The notes under the pieces are model-generated. The model saw nothing but the letters and a program-made list of their open reading frames with translations, searched no databases and was not told where the DNA came from. Shown one piece after another: positions 46,776 to 58,711 of a stretch of 64,000 bases of DNA (within the stretch, counting starts at the first letter, position 1; the number at the start of each line of letters is the position of its first letter). The position numbers were made by a program, and so were the translations under genes. Origin of the DNA: Fratercula arctica (Eukaryota; Chordata; Aves; Charadriiformes; Alcidae); assembly GCA_947846985.1 (NCBI GenBank), contig CANTUZ010000002.1, positions 157,098,389 through 157,162,388 of the forward strand. Direction: 5' to 3'.

Positions 46776-48246
46776 GTGCCCTGGACTTTACAGCACTTCA
46801 CAGCTTTGGTGTGTGCCCAGTGTAAAGGAGGATGAATTATTGTGCTGCCCCAAGGGCACAGTGGGACCGTTTCTCTAGAAAACATGCCTCTTTATGGGGC
46901 AAAAAGAGAGGCACAACAGCCTCAGACTGAGGCTATAATAACCTGTATAATGAGATGTCCCTGACATTATCATGGATCATGTCCCCACAGCTAGGGAAGG
47001 TCTCCTGGTGCAGAGTAGAGAGAGGGGGCAGAGGTACTGGGAGTGTTCGCCTCAGAGTTAATGTCTGAAGAGACTTTGTTTGTCCTATGAAGAAAGAACC
47101 TACAGGACCAAAGATCCATGGCTTTAGGTAATATAAATGCACACAATGAAAAAGAGTCCCCAAAGACCCTTCTGCAGGACAAAAATTGAGGTAAGAGATG
47201 AATAGTGACTTGTCCATGGAGCTGAATCCAGCATTCCACTTCTGCCTCTGCAGCTTATTCCTACCTGACTCCTGGACTGACCCACTGGCTGGTCTTTAAA
47301 ACAATATGGACCTTCTGGATGAAAGTTATGGCTATAAATGTGTTAGCATTAACATTAATCAAGTTTTGAGAATTTACTGTGTTGCTTTTATTTCATGCTT
47401 TGCTTGGAGAAAACACAATAATCCTTTCTTCTACTGTTTCGAAATAAGAAAAGGCAAGGATCTCACATTTGTTTCTAATTACAATGTACTTTACTGTGCA
47501 GCCCCAGTGAGGGGAAAAGGTTTTTGAAGTCTGGAGCATTGAGTGAGAATTGATCACTAATTAAATTTTTCTCTGGGAAGTTAGCTATAACTAAAATGTG
47601 CTAAGTAAAAACAATCAGATCACTGTTTTGCTAGTGGTACATGTTAAATAAAACCTGTATTAATCAGGTACTTTGAAATAGCTGGGAAAGCTAAGCCTGG
47701 ACGTGGTGGAAGTCCTATTTCAGGAGGCATGGACTTTAATGAGCCAGTGCAGCACCTCTGTGTACTTGTGATGATCAGCTTCCATGAAGAACTCACCACT
47801 CTGTCCTCCTTGCATGGGAAACGCCAGTTATGGTGTCTCCAGAGTTCCACAGAGGCAAACATACCCACTTGGGTAGAACAGGGTCTTTTGGCTCTTTCTG
47901 GGTTCCACTGTGTGTTTGGGACTGGGTTTTCAATGCGTTGGGGGAGTTAAGAAGGAACTGAGTAGGAAACACAAGGTATGCTGTGCCTTTGCTTTCACAG
48001 GACACTATTCCAAGATGCATTAAAACATGACCGCAAAGGTAAATCAAGATCCAGCAGAACACAGCTGTAGCAAGTGACTTTATTTGATGACTTCTCATTT
48101 AATAGATTTCAAAGGTGGTCATGATTTTTTCTATTTTGTGTGGTTTACAAAAGAAGTACCTATTTTTTTGCAGTTACAGTTTTAATTACCTCTGCTTATT
48201 AATATAGTGGCAGATGGCACAGGCAGGTATGTGCTAAGGTGGATGT

Positions 48247-48434
48247 ACAGATGGCTCACTCTGACTTGTGGTGCCTCTGACAAGATAACAACATGAGGAA
48301 CTGCAGGATGCTACAGATTACAAAGGGAAGTAATGTACATGCAGATGGTCTACGTTGACCCGTGGTGCCACTAACAAGACAGCAAAATGAGAAATGGCAT
48401 GGTACTATAGATATCAAAAAAGGTAATAGCTTGA
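48247..48434. repeat. Two-copy imperfect tandem duplication, 94-base unit
   Basis: Unit one begins ACAGATGGCTCACTCTGAC at 48247 and unit two begins GCAGATGGTCTACGTTGAC at 48341. Both continue through GTGGTGCC, AACAAGA/CAAGATA-like text, ATGAG, ACAGATTACAAA versus ATAGATATCAAA, and GTAAT in the same order and spacing. Divergence is roughly a fifth to a quarter by eye, so the duplication is old. Confidence 0.75.
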
Positions 48435-50589
48435 CAAAATTGCTGTCAAAGTTAGAAATTACCAGGGCAACCATAGCATAAATACCAAATAAGGGTATGA
48501 AATGAGCAAACCAGGGCTCATGGGGAAATGCTACACAGAAGTGAGCTGTTTATTTGGGAGGGGCTGAGAGTGGTAAGGGGGAAGATCTTTCAGGGGAAAA
48601 AGGGAATATAATGTGAGCCAAATCATGTGCTCACAGCTCCCCGTCAAGCAGCTCTGAGTCTGACCAACACAGCTTGGAGCAAGACTGTAAACGTGTTTTT
48701 ACTCCAACTGTGTTTGCATCTGACTCTTGTGTGCACTCAGGAGGGATCTGGATTCTTTCCCCATTGCTGGGAGGGAGCATCCAGAGGGAGGTGGCTGGAC
48801 ATCCTGACTTCCAAATGGTGTGAAAGTCAGAATGTTGACAATCCTGTAAAGAAAATTTCCCTTTTGTGACTTTTGAGGGTGATTTTGATATTGTGTATAC
48901 CTAGTCTGGTTTTGAATTGAGAAATTAATTTTCTTTCATCCAAAGAAACCTAAGGCTCACCCTGCCTAAGTTCAGCTTCTGATGATATTATTATTTATAA
49001 AACACAAATGTCCAAAGGTGGTGGCATAGCTCAAACAGGACAGTGTGTTTAGGAACAGAAATATAAATTAATGGTAAGAATGCAATCAGCAGTACTGTCC
49101 TTGTTTTGTATAGGAAAATCCACTGGGGATATATCTGAGTTTGTCCTCAGAGGCCACTTTGAGATTACTGTCAAAATCAGACTTGTAGGCCAATATTGGA
49201 CCTGCAAGAAGGGGTCTAGCAGATTACGAAGCAGTCTGGCAGGACTAGAGTTTACTGCACCCAAAAGTTTCCTAATAGGAACACAGTTCACTACAGGAGA
49301 GTTATTGCCAGGGAGAGGGATTCCTAAAGCACAGTAGTAGGGTCAGGGTTGACTGTGGTTGTGGTGTGGTGGGCTGCCCTGCACAGCTCCTGCTGTGAGG
49401 CTCTGCCTCTTCCCAGGTCCCCTGGCCATGGAGCTCATTTCCCATAGGAATGTGGGACTGGAACAACCCAGCTCTTTGCAATCAAAGGCAGAAAAAAACC
49501 CTACAGAGCAAACACACCATGTCTCCTCTGGTCTCATCACAGGCTACAAAACCTTTCTGATTGTTCTGGAACAGTTCCTGGCTATAAAGAGGCCATGGTA
49601 AGTGAACAGGAAAGGTTAAGGAACCACCAACATCCCATTTCCCCACCCAAGAGGGGAGACAGTGGGAAAGTGTGTCCTAGTAGACTGTATCCCAGCAGAC
49701 GATATCCCAGGCTGCATTTAAAAGAAGGGACACAGAACCATTTTCATGAGTATTCCAGATGCCCCTGAGACTCCTCATGTGCTAGAGATACGTGGATGTG
49801 CTACAGTATAAATGTAAATACAAGTTTATCTCAACGTTCATTGCCTTTATTTGTTGCAGAGTTCAGTGCTCAAGAGTCAAATGATTTTGCAGGTAATAAC
49901 TACTGACTTTGTATTTGCAAAATGTAATTTTAGTTCAACATGCAAATTGAGATGGACTTGTCTGTAAGGAAAGGATTTTCTTATTCCGTCCCGCCTCCCA
50001 TTTTCAGTGTCAATTTATTGGTTCCTGTGACCATGCTGCTCTCTTGGCAAAATAGGCTGATTTCAGGATGCAACTCCAGTGACAATAACCATAGTTTTAC
50101 ACTGTACTTAGTGGACTAAGTAAGGCAGTGGATGTCTTTGTTCTCCCCATGTAGTGCTAGGACCTTCTAGGCAATTATTCAATGCTTCTCAGAAGACAAG
50201 ACCCTAAGAAGATTTTAAAAATAACTATATAGTGACTTTGTGCAGACAAAGCAGTCATGGCTCCGGGAATTAATTTAATTACTTGCAAATTAGTAACAGT
50301 TTCTGGATCACTCATTCATGTACAGACAAAAAAGAGAAATATAAAAAAACACCTCAGCAAACAACATTCCTCCCCTTTCTCCAGGACCATCTTAAGTCAA
50401 AAAGCTATTCTGCCCTTTCTACCCTTCCCTCATTTTTATCTCAGGTTACACTCGGTCTGTCCCAATCCCTTCAGTGAGGTGAAGGGGCACAGGAGGTTGG
50501 GGTCATGTCCATAATAAATTCTGTCCTGTCTTTCTGTCTATATTAGTTTCTGTTTTCCACCCTTTGCTTCTGACTGGTTTCTTTCTGAC
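48435..50589. other. Non-coding, unique
   Basis: No gene recognised. Open frames are under 90 codons and overlap. Confidence 0.5.
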
Positions 50590-50806
50590 TGAAGAAGTTC
50601 TTCACAATGAGGGTGGTGAGACACTGGCACAGGTTGCCCAGAGAGGTGGTGGAGGCCCCATCCCTGGAGACATTCAAGGCCAGGCTTGATGAGGCTATGA
50701 GCAACCTGATCTAGTTGAAGATGTCCCTGCTTACTGCAGGGGGGTTGGACTACATGGCCTTTAAAGGTCTCTTCCAACCCAACACATTCTATGATTCTAT
50801 GATTCC
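50590..50806 (+). mobile_element. CR1 3' tail, sense
   Basis: A truncated CR1 of about 215 bases. It shows GAAGAAGTTCTTCACAATGA, GGGTGGTGAGACACTGG, CAGGTTGCCCAGAGAGGTGG, TCTAGTTGAAGATGTCCCTG and terminal ATTCTATGATTCTATGATTC. The tail text is nearly the same as that of the copy inside the LTR at 42.3 kb, so the two belong to one subfamily. Confidence 0.95.
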
Positions 50807-51889
50807 TGCCAAACCTTGCTTCCTACTGGTTTTCCTCCACAGTTCCCTGCCTTTTACTGGCTTTCCACTGCTGTACTTCTCTTGGTGTCACTGCCCCAGG
50901 GTGGCTTGTCCATAGGCTGCAGTCCCTTATGGGTGTCCCTGCCTCTTTGGTCTCACAGGGACCCCCTCTGAGGTGTGGTTGCCCACCTATGATGTCACGG
51001 GCGTGACAGATATTTCAGTTCTGAAACAAAAGCATCTCTAGAGAGAGCATGAACCTCTTTACCCTGGGCCATGTTAGGCAGGATTTCTCCTACTGACACT
51101 TGAGTTCCTCACTAGAAAGCAGCTGACCTTCCTTAGCTGGGCTTTATTGGGCTGAAGACTACCTAAATGATGTGCATCAGTTGTTGCAATGTGCCTCTTG
51201 GTGACCTTCACCTTTTTTGGAGGTTGGTGCTTTTCTGTCCAAATGTCTGTTGATGTAAGTGCGGTCAAATAGACGTGCAACTATTTAACTGTGTAAACGG
51301 AGGAGGAAAGAGAAGGTGCACAAGGCAGAGACCCGGATGTTTTTGTATCTTTAAAGAAGACTGTCTGCTCTTACACATGAAAACATGGAAGTCATTCCTC
51401 TTCGATGTACAGCCATGCCTGGGTTTTTCTGTCATTGGTAGTTTTAAAGGTAGGGGGTGGTGTCTGTGTCTCCCTTTAATGGTCCTCCAAAGCCAAAGGG
51501 AACTAAATAAAGGAAGGTAAAGGAATTGTCAGTAAAAGAGGAGTGACTGGCAATTTGTAAAGGGAATATTTGGATACCCCTAAGATCCTGCAAATGCCTT
51601 CTGGTGACATTTCACTCTTCTACTGTGTTTCAGACCAGTGTTTTCCCAGTCACACATGGCTATTCCCAAGCATAGAACTGGGCTTACTTATAGGGACTAG
51701 ATGTATGACAGCAGCGTGGCCACCCTTTCAGGCATCCTGCCTTTAGATAAACCTTTTCTGGGTTTTACTTCTTTGTTTGCTTTAGAAAATAAGGTGCCTG
51801 TTGACACAGAGGTTAAAGAGGTTAACAAGTATTAAACAGAAAGGCAGAAGGCGGTTTCACAGTTCCTCATTTGAGGCTTTAGATTCTAT
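50807..51889. other. Non-coding, unique
   Basis: No gene or repeat recognised. Confidence 0.5.
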
Positions 51890-52300
51890 GTTTTTGAAGG
51901 AATTTCCAGCAGCACTAAATAATTAGCTGTTATATCAGCCACAGCATCAGAGCTCATCTTCACAGCTGTAATTACTGCATGCTTCTGACACCATAGATAT
52001 TACCATTAACCCTGCATGTGAATCATCATCTAATTTATTGTCTGAGCTGAAAGCAATTCTGTCTTTCCAGTCGAAAATTTGCAGCAGTGTTTTGTCATGT
52101 TAATCTTCAGGTTATGATCTCCCCTCCATATGCATGCATTGCCTTTCCAGATGGAGGCTTACCGAAGCACCTCCTGCTGTCAGCCTTCATGTGCAGTCTT
52201 TGACAATTTTGGACTTTTTGCTAAAAGCATACATAGGCAATCTCTATTTCCATGTATAATGAAGAAGTTCATCTAGCAAGCATTAGTATTTACAGCACAG
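51890..52300. promoter_or_regulatory. Candidate conserved non-coding element
   Basis: A dense run of AT-rich developmental-type motifs: CTAAATAATTAGCTG near 51918, CAGCTGTAATTACTGCATGC at 51963-51982, ATTACCATTAACC, TCATCTAATTTATTG, and ATATGCATGCATTG near 52129. There is no open frame and no transposon. This pattern is typical of deeply conserved vertebrate enhancers, but conservation could not be tested. Confidence 0.3.
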
Positions 52301-54979
52301 AAGGAAGGCTATGCTGAGAGACTTGAGATGCTGAAAAGGCTAATTATTATAATCACTAAAAAAAATAAGAGGTCTGTATAATGTCCTAAGTGGCATTGTG
52401 CAGTTGACAAGCCTACATGATGCTGACCTACTGTTGGTGCATGTGCAAAAGAGGCCCCTTACATCACATCAAGTTCTAAAGCTCTCTGAAAAGACAGGGC
52501 AGGGGCCTGTGCCACGTGAAAGTACCACAGCAAACAATCCCAGCATAGGCTGAGGAGTAATCACTGTTCCTTGATAAAATATTTCTAGAGCAAATTTGTA
52601 CAGAACAAACTTTTTCATAAGAAATGCCATGTATACTAAATTGTCAAGGTTTTAATGGAAAATGTTAGCTATCAATTGAAATTAGTTTCAACTGAGGTTT
52701 AAATATTTAGTATCAATTTCCTTTGATATAAATTCATTTGTCTAATTGAATCAAAATATTTTGTTGCAAGGAGAAAAAATGCAATATCTTGGGGCTTTTT
52801 TTTTCCTTTCTGTGTGGGTCTGTCTGGATAAATTATGCTTTCTATGATGCTTCACAGGCTCTGTCTGCACTGATAAATTAAACAGTGGCAGGAAACATTT
52901 CCAGGCAGCGGACCTCAAACATCTTTAAATGGTACTGTTTGCAACATTAAATTGTTAAACCTACTTCTGGTCATGGTCCAGGCTCACTCACTCTCTCCCA
53001 AGCAATTCCCAGGCGCAGGAAGGAGTTAGAGTGGGCCAAGGACTGTTTCCTGGCAGGTGGGTTGGATATAAACATCAAGATTTGGAGGTTAAGAGAGTTT
53101 AATAGTTATACAGGTGCAAACTGTTTTCTCACAGTTTGGTCCTGAACTTCCCACTAACGTTTACTCAGGGAGATTCATAGGGACTTAAAATTGCTGGCTT
53201 TTCTGAAGTCCTCATGATCCTTAACACTTTCATCCTCACATTTGTCTAGAGATACTAATTAAGTATCATCTAAGGTCATTCAGGAGATCTGTCAGGAGTG
53301 AACCTGGTTCCAGGTAAGTCTTCTGGGTCATGGTCATTCCACCTCTCCAAATCTGTGCTGAAGCAGAAACAAGCAGCCAAAAAGGCCTTTTGAAAACATC
53401 ACCATACCTGATTACATCTGAAATTTTTGTTTGTAACATAACAGAACTTTCTGATTCACTGAATCCATATCTAGCCACTCAATAATCCTCATTTAACTGG
53501 AAAGAAATGGCAATATTGAATGGCAACAATATTTCTTTCATTTCTCAGGCTCATCTGCTGGTTGAAATTGAAAGAAACTTAATTCATATACTGTGTCATT
53601 TTGTGAAATTCCATTTCACACCTTGACCTCTACCACAAATCAAGCCACAAAGGAATCTTCACTTATCCAGCTACGCATGTTTCTTACGTCCTCCTAGAAC
53701 TTAGGTTTTTCACCTGTCCTTCCAGACATTGTTCTGAATTGGAAAAGTGACTCCAGAATCTCATAACAGTAATAGAATAATGTCTGGGATTGAGGAAATC
53801 CATTTCTTCCAATCATCCTGAACTCTGTTACCTGGCATGATGGTGTATGGGGGTCAGAGTTCCATTGGCCCCCCCAGTAACAGGCCTAAGGAGCTTCATG
53901 TCCCTTCCCCACCACATCCACACACTTCTGTCTAGACTCTTCAAAGAGTATTCAGTAAAGACATAGATATGTTTTCACTCAGGGCTGAGGAGATGCTTGA
54001 TCTGATGATCAGCAGCAAGGCCAGCCCAGTATTGATATCATACAGATTGACAAACCACTTACTCACTTACAAACCACTTACTGCATTACTTTGCAGTTAG
54101 CAGAGGTATGCGCAAAATTAGTTGTCCACTTTTTGAACAAGAGTAAGCAAAATACTGGGGTTTATCAGAAAGATGCACCTTTGGCAAAAGTCCACCATGG
54201 CATTATAGCAAGGAACAGAAGAGATATAACAAAATCCTTTCTTGGAAACCTTTTTCTGTTCCCAGAGAGTTATGAAAAGAGGAAATCTGTTCAGAAGCTG
54301 GTTAGAACATGATTTAATGGTGAAAGCAGCCATTTGGTAGAATATCAGGCAGCTGCTCTAGACAGAGAAAATCTCCTTATGATGGTCACAATGAAGGTAC
54401 TCTACTAGCAGCAAGTATCAAGACTGTTTGTGCTTCTCTTGTGCAAACAGATTATGGTGCCTAACCAACATTCATAAAAACAGATCTTGAAAAAGACAGT
54501 TTCCAAAAGATTAATCCAATTATTGGCACAACTCACTGAGAGTATAAGATCTTAATGAGGATTTTTCCTAGGTGTCCTATCCAACGTCCGAAGTGACAGA
54601 AGCAAGTTCTCCTGGGTAAAATCTATCTAGTGTTACAAAACTGTTAAAATGCTTAAAAATATAGATGAGGTTGAAAATGAGAACATAAAGGGCAGTGAAT
54701 ATGAGCTTCAAATTAAAATCTGTCAGTGACTGATAGGAGAGGCAAAAGAGTCAATGATAATATAGTTAAAGAAAATAGAATGATATTAAAAAAGCCCATC
54801 CTGGGAAAAAAGAACTGATGGGAATTAGAATTGCAAATGAATTACTGATGAAACTGCAAATAGTGAATTTTAGACCCATGATCTAAAATAGTAAGGGTGA
54901 AACAGAATGTTTTTCCTCAGTAATAAAACAAAGTGTAGGACAGTAATAGTAATAAAACAAAGTATAGGTTCTTCAGTTT
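52301..54979. other. Non-coding, mostly unique
   Basis: No gene recognised. It contains a 19-base-period partial tandem repeat at 54050-54082 and a doubled AGTAATAAAACAAAGT block at 54919-54970 with a 29-base period. The part from about 54.6 kb may already belong to the degenerate LINE that follows. Confidence 0.4.
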
Positions 54980-55770
54980 AAACATTTTCCAAAAAGTAGA
55001 CTCAGGCAGCTTGCACCCATGAAATTTTCAAAGAATTAGTTAACCAACTTCATAAGTGTTTATCTGAACACGTTTTTAGAAACAGAGAAATTCCTGTAGT
55101 CTTGGGGATTATCTGTATAATATCAGTATTTGTTAAAGCCAGAGATCAGGCAGTCAGACGTAAATCCTTACTGAAATAATGCCAGAAGTAATCAACAATG
55201 CTATTGTTTCCTTCTCCATCTTTATTGATATTGTTCATCTCAGTTACCATCTCTTCTTGTAAAACAGGCTTGGTCAAACAAACCTCTTCTCTTTTTCCTT
55301 TTTTTAAATAAATTATTGGTATGATTCATAAAGGTATCTGGTGCGACCAGCTTTCCCTATACCATTTGAATGGGTACCAGATAGTATTTCGTCCAAAATA
55401 ATTTATTCAGTGAGAACAGAAAAGGGTCATATTCGGTGTTAAACACTGAGTGCAGAAAGTTCAAAATACAGCTTTTAAAAGGAAAATATTCAGGGTATTT
55501 CTCTCTAGATACCCCAGGAATTAACTCATGGCCCAATATTATTTGAGGTGAGGGAGGAAGAGAAAAAGAAAAATTATGGTAGGGTTCAACTAATTAATTT
55601 TGCCTGCAAAATTTGCAACTGAGAAAAGGTTGGCGGAGTAGCAAATTACATGAGAACATGGTGCTGTTACTCTCTGACCTGGAGCGCTTGAAGAAATGAC
55701 TGAAAGGCCACAAAACATGTTTTAACACAGACTCTTCGAGGTCCTGCACATCATATCCATGGTGTTAAGA
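54980..55770 (+). mobile_element. Ancient degenerate CR1/L3-like LINE, reverse transcriptase region
   Basis: Individual blocks follow the sense order of a CR1-clade reverse transcriptase gene. AAAGAATTAGTTAACCAAC lies near 55031. AAAACAGGCTTGGTCAAACA and AACCTCTTCTC lie near 55260-55290. A GGTATGATTCATAAAGGTA block follows, then a GAATGGGTACCAG block near 55370. After that come GTAGCAAATTACATGAGAAC, GGTGCTGTTACTCTCTGACC, TGGAGCGCTTGAAGAAATGA and GTCCTGCAC near 55740. The active-site block near 55611 reads F-A-T-E in the family frame, so both catalytic aspartates are gone. No frame is open over a useful distance. The 5' limit is uncertain, and the 3' end of the element is absent. Confidence 0.6.
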
Positions 55771-56599
55771 GAATGTGAGCTTTGTGGAAAAAGTCACTGT
55801 AGCCTGAGACATCTACAATTAAGTAGACTACTAAAGACAGTCATTTGGATCTCTGGTGACTCACAGGCACCTGCAAAGTGTGGCTTATTCCTGTCCCCCC
55901 GTCTGAGGTGCTTAATTAAAGAAGAGCAAATTATTTTCTGTAGGAACTTCTCTCTCTCCTCTGACTGGAGGAGGATCACTGCATGATCTGCTTAGACTAG
56001 ACACCAATGACTAATGTTGAGAGACATTAATCCTACCTTTTGCCTTAGTAAGTGGAAGAGATACTTTCAGGTTTCTATAAGGCTGAGTATGGGATGCAAT
56101 TGCCTAAGCGTGGGCACTGGCATTATTTAAGCATCTTCCTCAGGCTTCCGCTGAATGGAGTCTCTGAAGTCCCATGGTGTACCAGAAGTCAAACCAATGA
56201 CTGAAATGATTGAACGACCTTTTCTGAATCTAACCTACAGGAAATTCTGAAAATTCAGCACAATCAAGTCCTGCAGTCAAGGCCACGTCACAGGAAGAGC
56301 AGAGCCCCTCCACACCTCCTCAATGGATATTATTAGAAGGGCTCTGTGTCCTGTGTCTTGGAATTAGACTCCTACTCTGGTCTGTGGTACTTACCTTTAT
56401 CGCTATCCCTCTTTTCACAGAAAATTGGCCATATACATTTCCTGTATCCTCTCAGCCATTGCAGAGACTCCTGTCTCTCTTAGGCACGTGTATTTTTGAC
56501 GCTGGCAACTGTTTGGGTTAAGAAAAATAAATCTTTCAAAAAAAAAGAGATTTAATACTTATTGGACATATTACAAATAAATGAATAATATTGATTTCA
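55771..56599. other. Non-coding, unique
   Basis: No gene or repeat recognised. Confidence 0.45.
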
Positions 56600-56800
56600 T
56601 GCCTTTTACCCATTTATAGAGGAAAATGGCTTCGTATTAAGTTAGCACATTTCTAAATAAAGTTGATTAGACCATTGTGAAAAATCTTAATTATAAAGAA
56701 ATCACAAACCAGCACATGCACATACATTTTTCATTTAAGAAGAAATAGTTTTATATGCTTCTAAATAAAGTCTATCGAACAATTGTGCAAAGTCTGCAAC
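56600..56800. repeat. Two-copy imperfect duplication, about 108-base period
   Basis: TTCTAAATAAAGTTGATTAG then ACCATTGTGAAAAATCT (from 56651) is matched by TTCTAAATAAAGTCTATCG then AACAATTGTGCAAAGTCT (from 56759). A similar CATTTA...GAGGAAAA / GAAGAAAT stretch precedes each copy. Confidence 0.6.
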
Positions 56801-58477
56801 TACTAAGTAAAAGTGTATGATCAGAGTTAGCTGCATTGTTCATAATATCTTCCAGAAATATGTTAGAAAATTGAAGAAAGTGAGGAAGAGCAAAATATCT
56901 TATCTTCCACAGGAAAGGAAGAAAACAAACCTAATATGGGGTCTTACAATAAACAGCTTTTTCTTATTTCATCCAATTAAAATAGTATTTTTAACTTTAT
57001 TGTCTTTGGCAGAATCCTGTATAAGTAAAATAGGAAATTTAATTTTCCTGAGTTAATGGGAAGGTTTAAATAACAGTATAGCCTTTTGTATAATTATTAA
57101 TAGTGTAAAATTGAAAACAAAACACCTCAAGAACTTGTGGGTTTCTTCAAAATTTATTCAGCTTTTTGCACATTCTGTACATTTAGCAATTAGCCATTGG
57201 GTTAATTTTAATTCTTTTAAGTCCTATCCCAGTTCAATCTATCCTAGAGAAAAATCTGACCTTCTGTAAAAGGAAATTCACCGTAAGTATTGAGATGTTA
57301 TTGTGTCTGAAAAAAACCCTAGCCCCTTCTAACAATATCTACTGGTGCTATTCAACAGTACAGAACTAGTAAATTTAAAGACAGACAAAATTCCTCTCAT
57401 TGCAGGACCCTCACTGAAGCCAACTGAATCCCTGTTATTCGGGACAAAAATAGCAGAATTTGATCATTAGCTGAACTGACAAAGAAGGCAAACAAAAACA
57501 AACAAAAAAAACCCCTCAATGTATTTTACACAAATTATGATATTCTTTTCTAAATGCACATTTAAGAACAATTGATAAATTAAATGCTTTATTAAACCAA
57601 ACACAATTTAATTTCTCACGTTTATCTGAATTATCTTCACTTTCTCCTCCCAAAAGATTATTTCTAATCATGTTATGTCTTTCATGATAAGATACTCTTG
57701 AAGTCTCCGGGGCAGATTATTCTTTCAGTGATGCTGGTATTATTCCGCATAACTCAAATTGAAATCAGCAGTATTGTGCTGAATTGATTCTAATCTGGCC
57801 AAGAAATCTGGAATCTAAACTTTTTCATCCTACAAAGACAACAGCAGGAATAATTTCACAGATTTCAGTTAGTAACACTAATTTTATATCTTTCAGTTGC
57901 AGACCAAAAAAGCTTTTGTTAAGCAGAGATACACAGACCTGATGCTCACAAATTGAGGTTTATTTGAAGACTGTTGATTTACCTCATTGTCTCTGGACAA
58001 GAAAATATGTCAACCCTTTCCATTATGAGAAATAGCTTTTTTCAAAAAGAAGGGTCAAACACTTGGCACTTTTCCATTCTGATTTTTCTGCTCTGCATTA
58101 GCAACAGTCTTACATGTTTCTGCTCAAGGAGGATTGTGGCAAGATTTCTATGTATAAGGCAGTCTCTGTAGTTTTGCCTTTATTCAGTCAGGCTCCAAGA
58201 CAATCCACGGGGAATAAAAACTGCAACGCTCTTAGGGTAAACAACAGCCGGCCAACTTTGTATTTGCCTGTGAAGATCTATTTCAATCCTGAGGGAGGAC
58301 TTGTTTACCAAAATATTTGACTCTTGTTTTCCAACTACACCAGTTAGTCTAATAAAACAGATTACATCTACCTATAACTTTTGTTTTACCCATGTCCTTG
58401 GACAGTTGTGTCTATGATAGCCATGATGTAAGCATGATACGGGCTCTTTTCAGTGGGTCCCAATGACAACCCAGGAG
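56801..58477. other. Non-coding, AT-rich
   Basis: No gene recognised. A possible ancient repeat piece lies at about 57700-57800. A short A/C-rich run lies at about 57490-57513. Confidence 0.45.
57700..57800. repeat. Possible ancient amniote interspersed repeat
   Basis: CTTTCAGTGATGCTGGTATTA, CCGCATAACTCAAATTGAAA and TTGTGCTGAATTGATTCTAA have the wording of old amniote repeats. Family not certain, and not aligned. Confidence 0.3.
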
Positions 58478-58711
58478 TCAGTTTCCATCTGAACATCAGG
58501 AAACTGTTTTTTTCCTTGAAGGGTGGCTGAGCACTCTCACTGTCGCAAAGAGACTGTGGAGTCTCCATCGTAAGAGGTATTCCAAAGCCATCTGGACAGG
58601 GGTCTGAGCAACTGGCTCTAGGTGGCTCTGCTTGAGCAGCAGGGTTGGACCAGATGACCCCCAGAGGTCCCTTCCAACCTCAACCATTCTGTTAGTCTGT
58701 GATTCTGTGAT
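58478..58711 (+). mobile_element. CR1 3' tail, sense, older subfamily
   Basis: About 230 bases. It starts near TTTCCATCTGAACATCAGGA and continues through GCAACTGGCTCTAGGTGGC, AGCAGGGTTGGACCAGATGA, CCCCCAGAGGTCCCTTCCAA and a terminal repeat variant TGTGATTCTGTGATGG. The terminal repeat uses ATTCTGTG, unlike the ATTCTATG copies. Confidence 0.9.

Larger units (their letters stand above)
44661..48246. other. Non-coding; contains the longest open frame of the window
   Basis: No recognised gene. The minus-strand frame 45177-45761 has 194 codons but no identifiable domain. An A-rich run lies at 46741-46775. A weak antisense MIR-like stretch near 47190-47270 is not convincing. Confidence 0.4.

Noticed and set aside
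47190..47270. Antisense MIR-like stretch
   Set aside because: Only a GACTTGTCCATGG phrase and a loose resemblance to the flank. Too weak to list as a feature.
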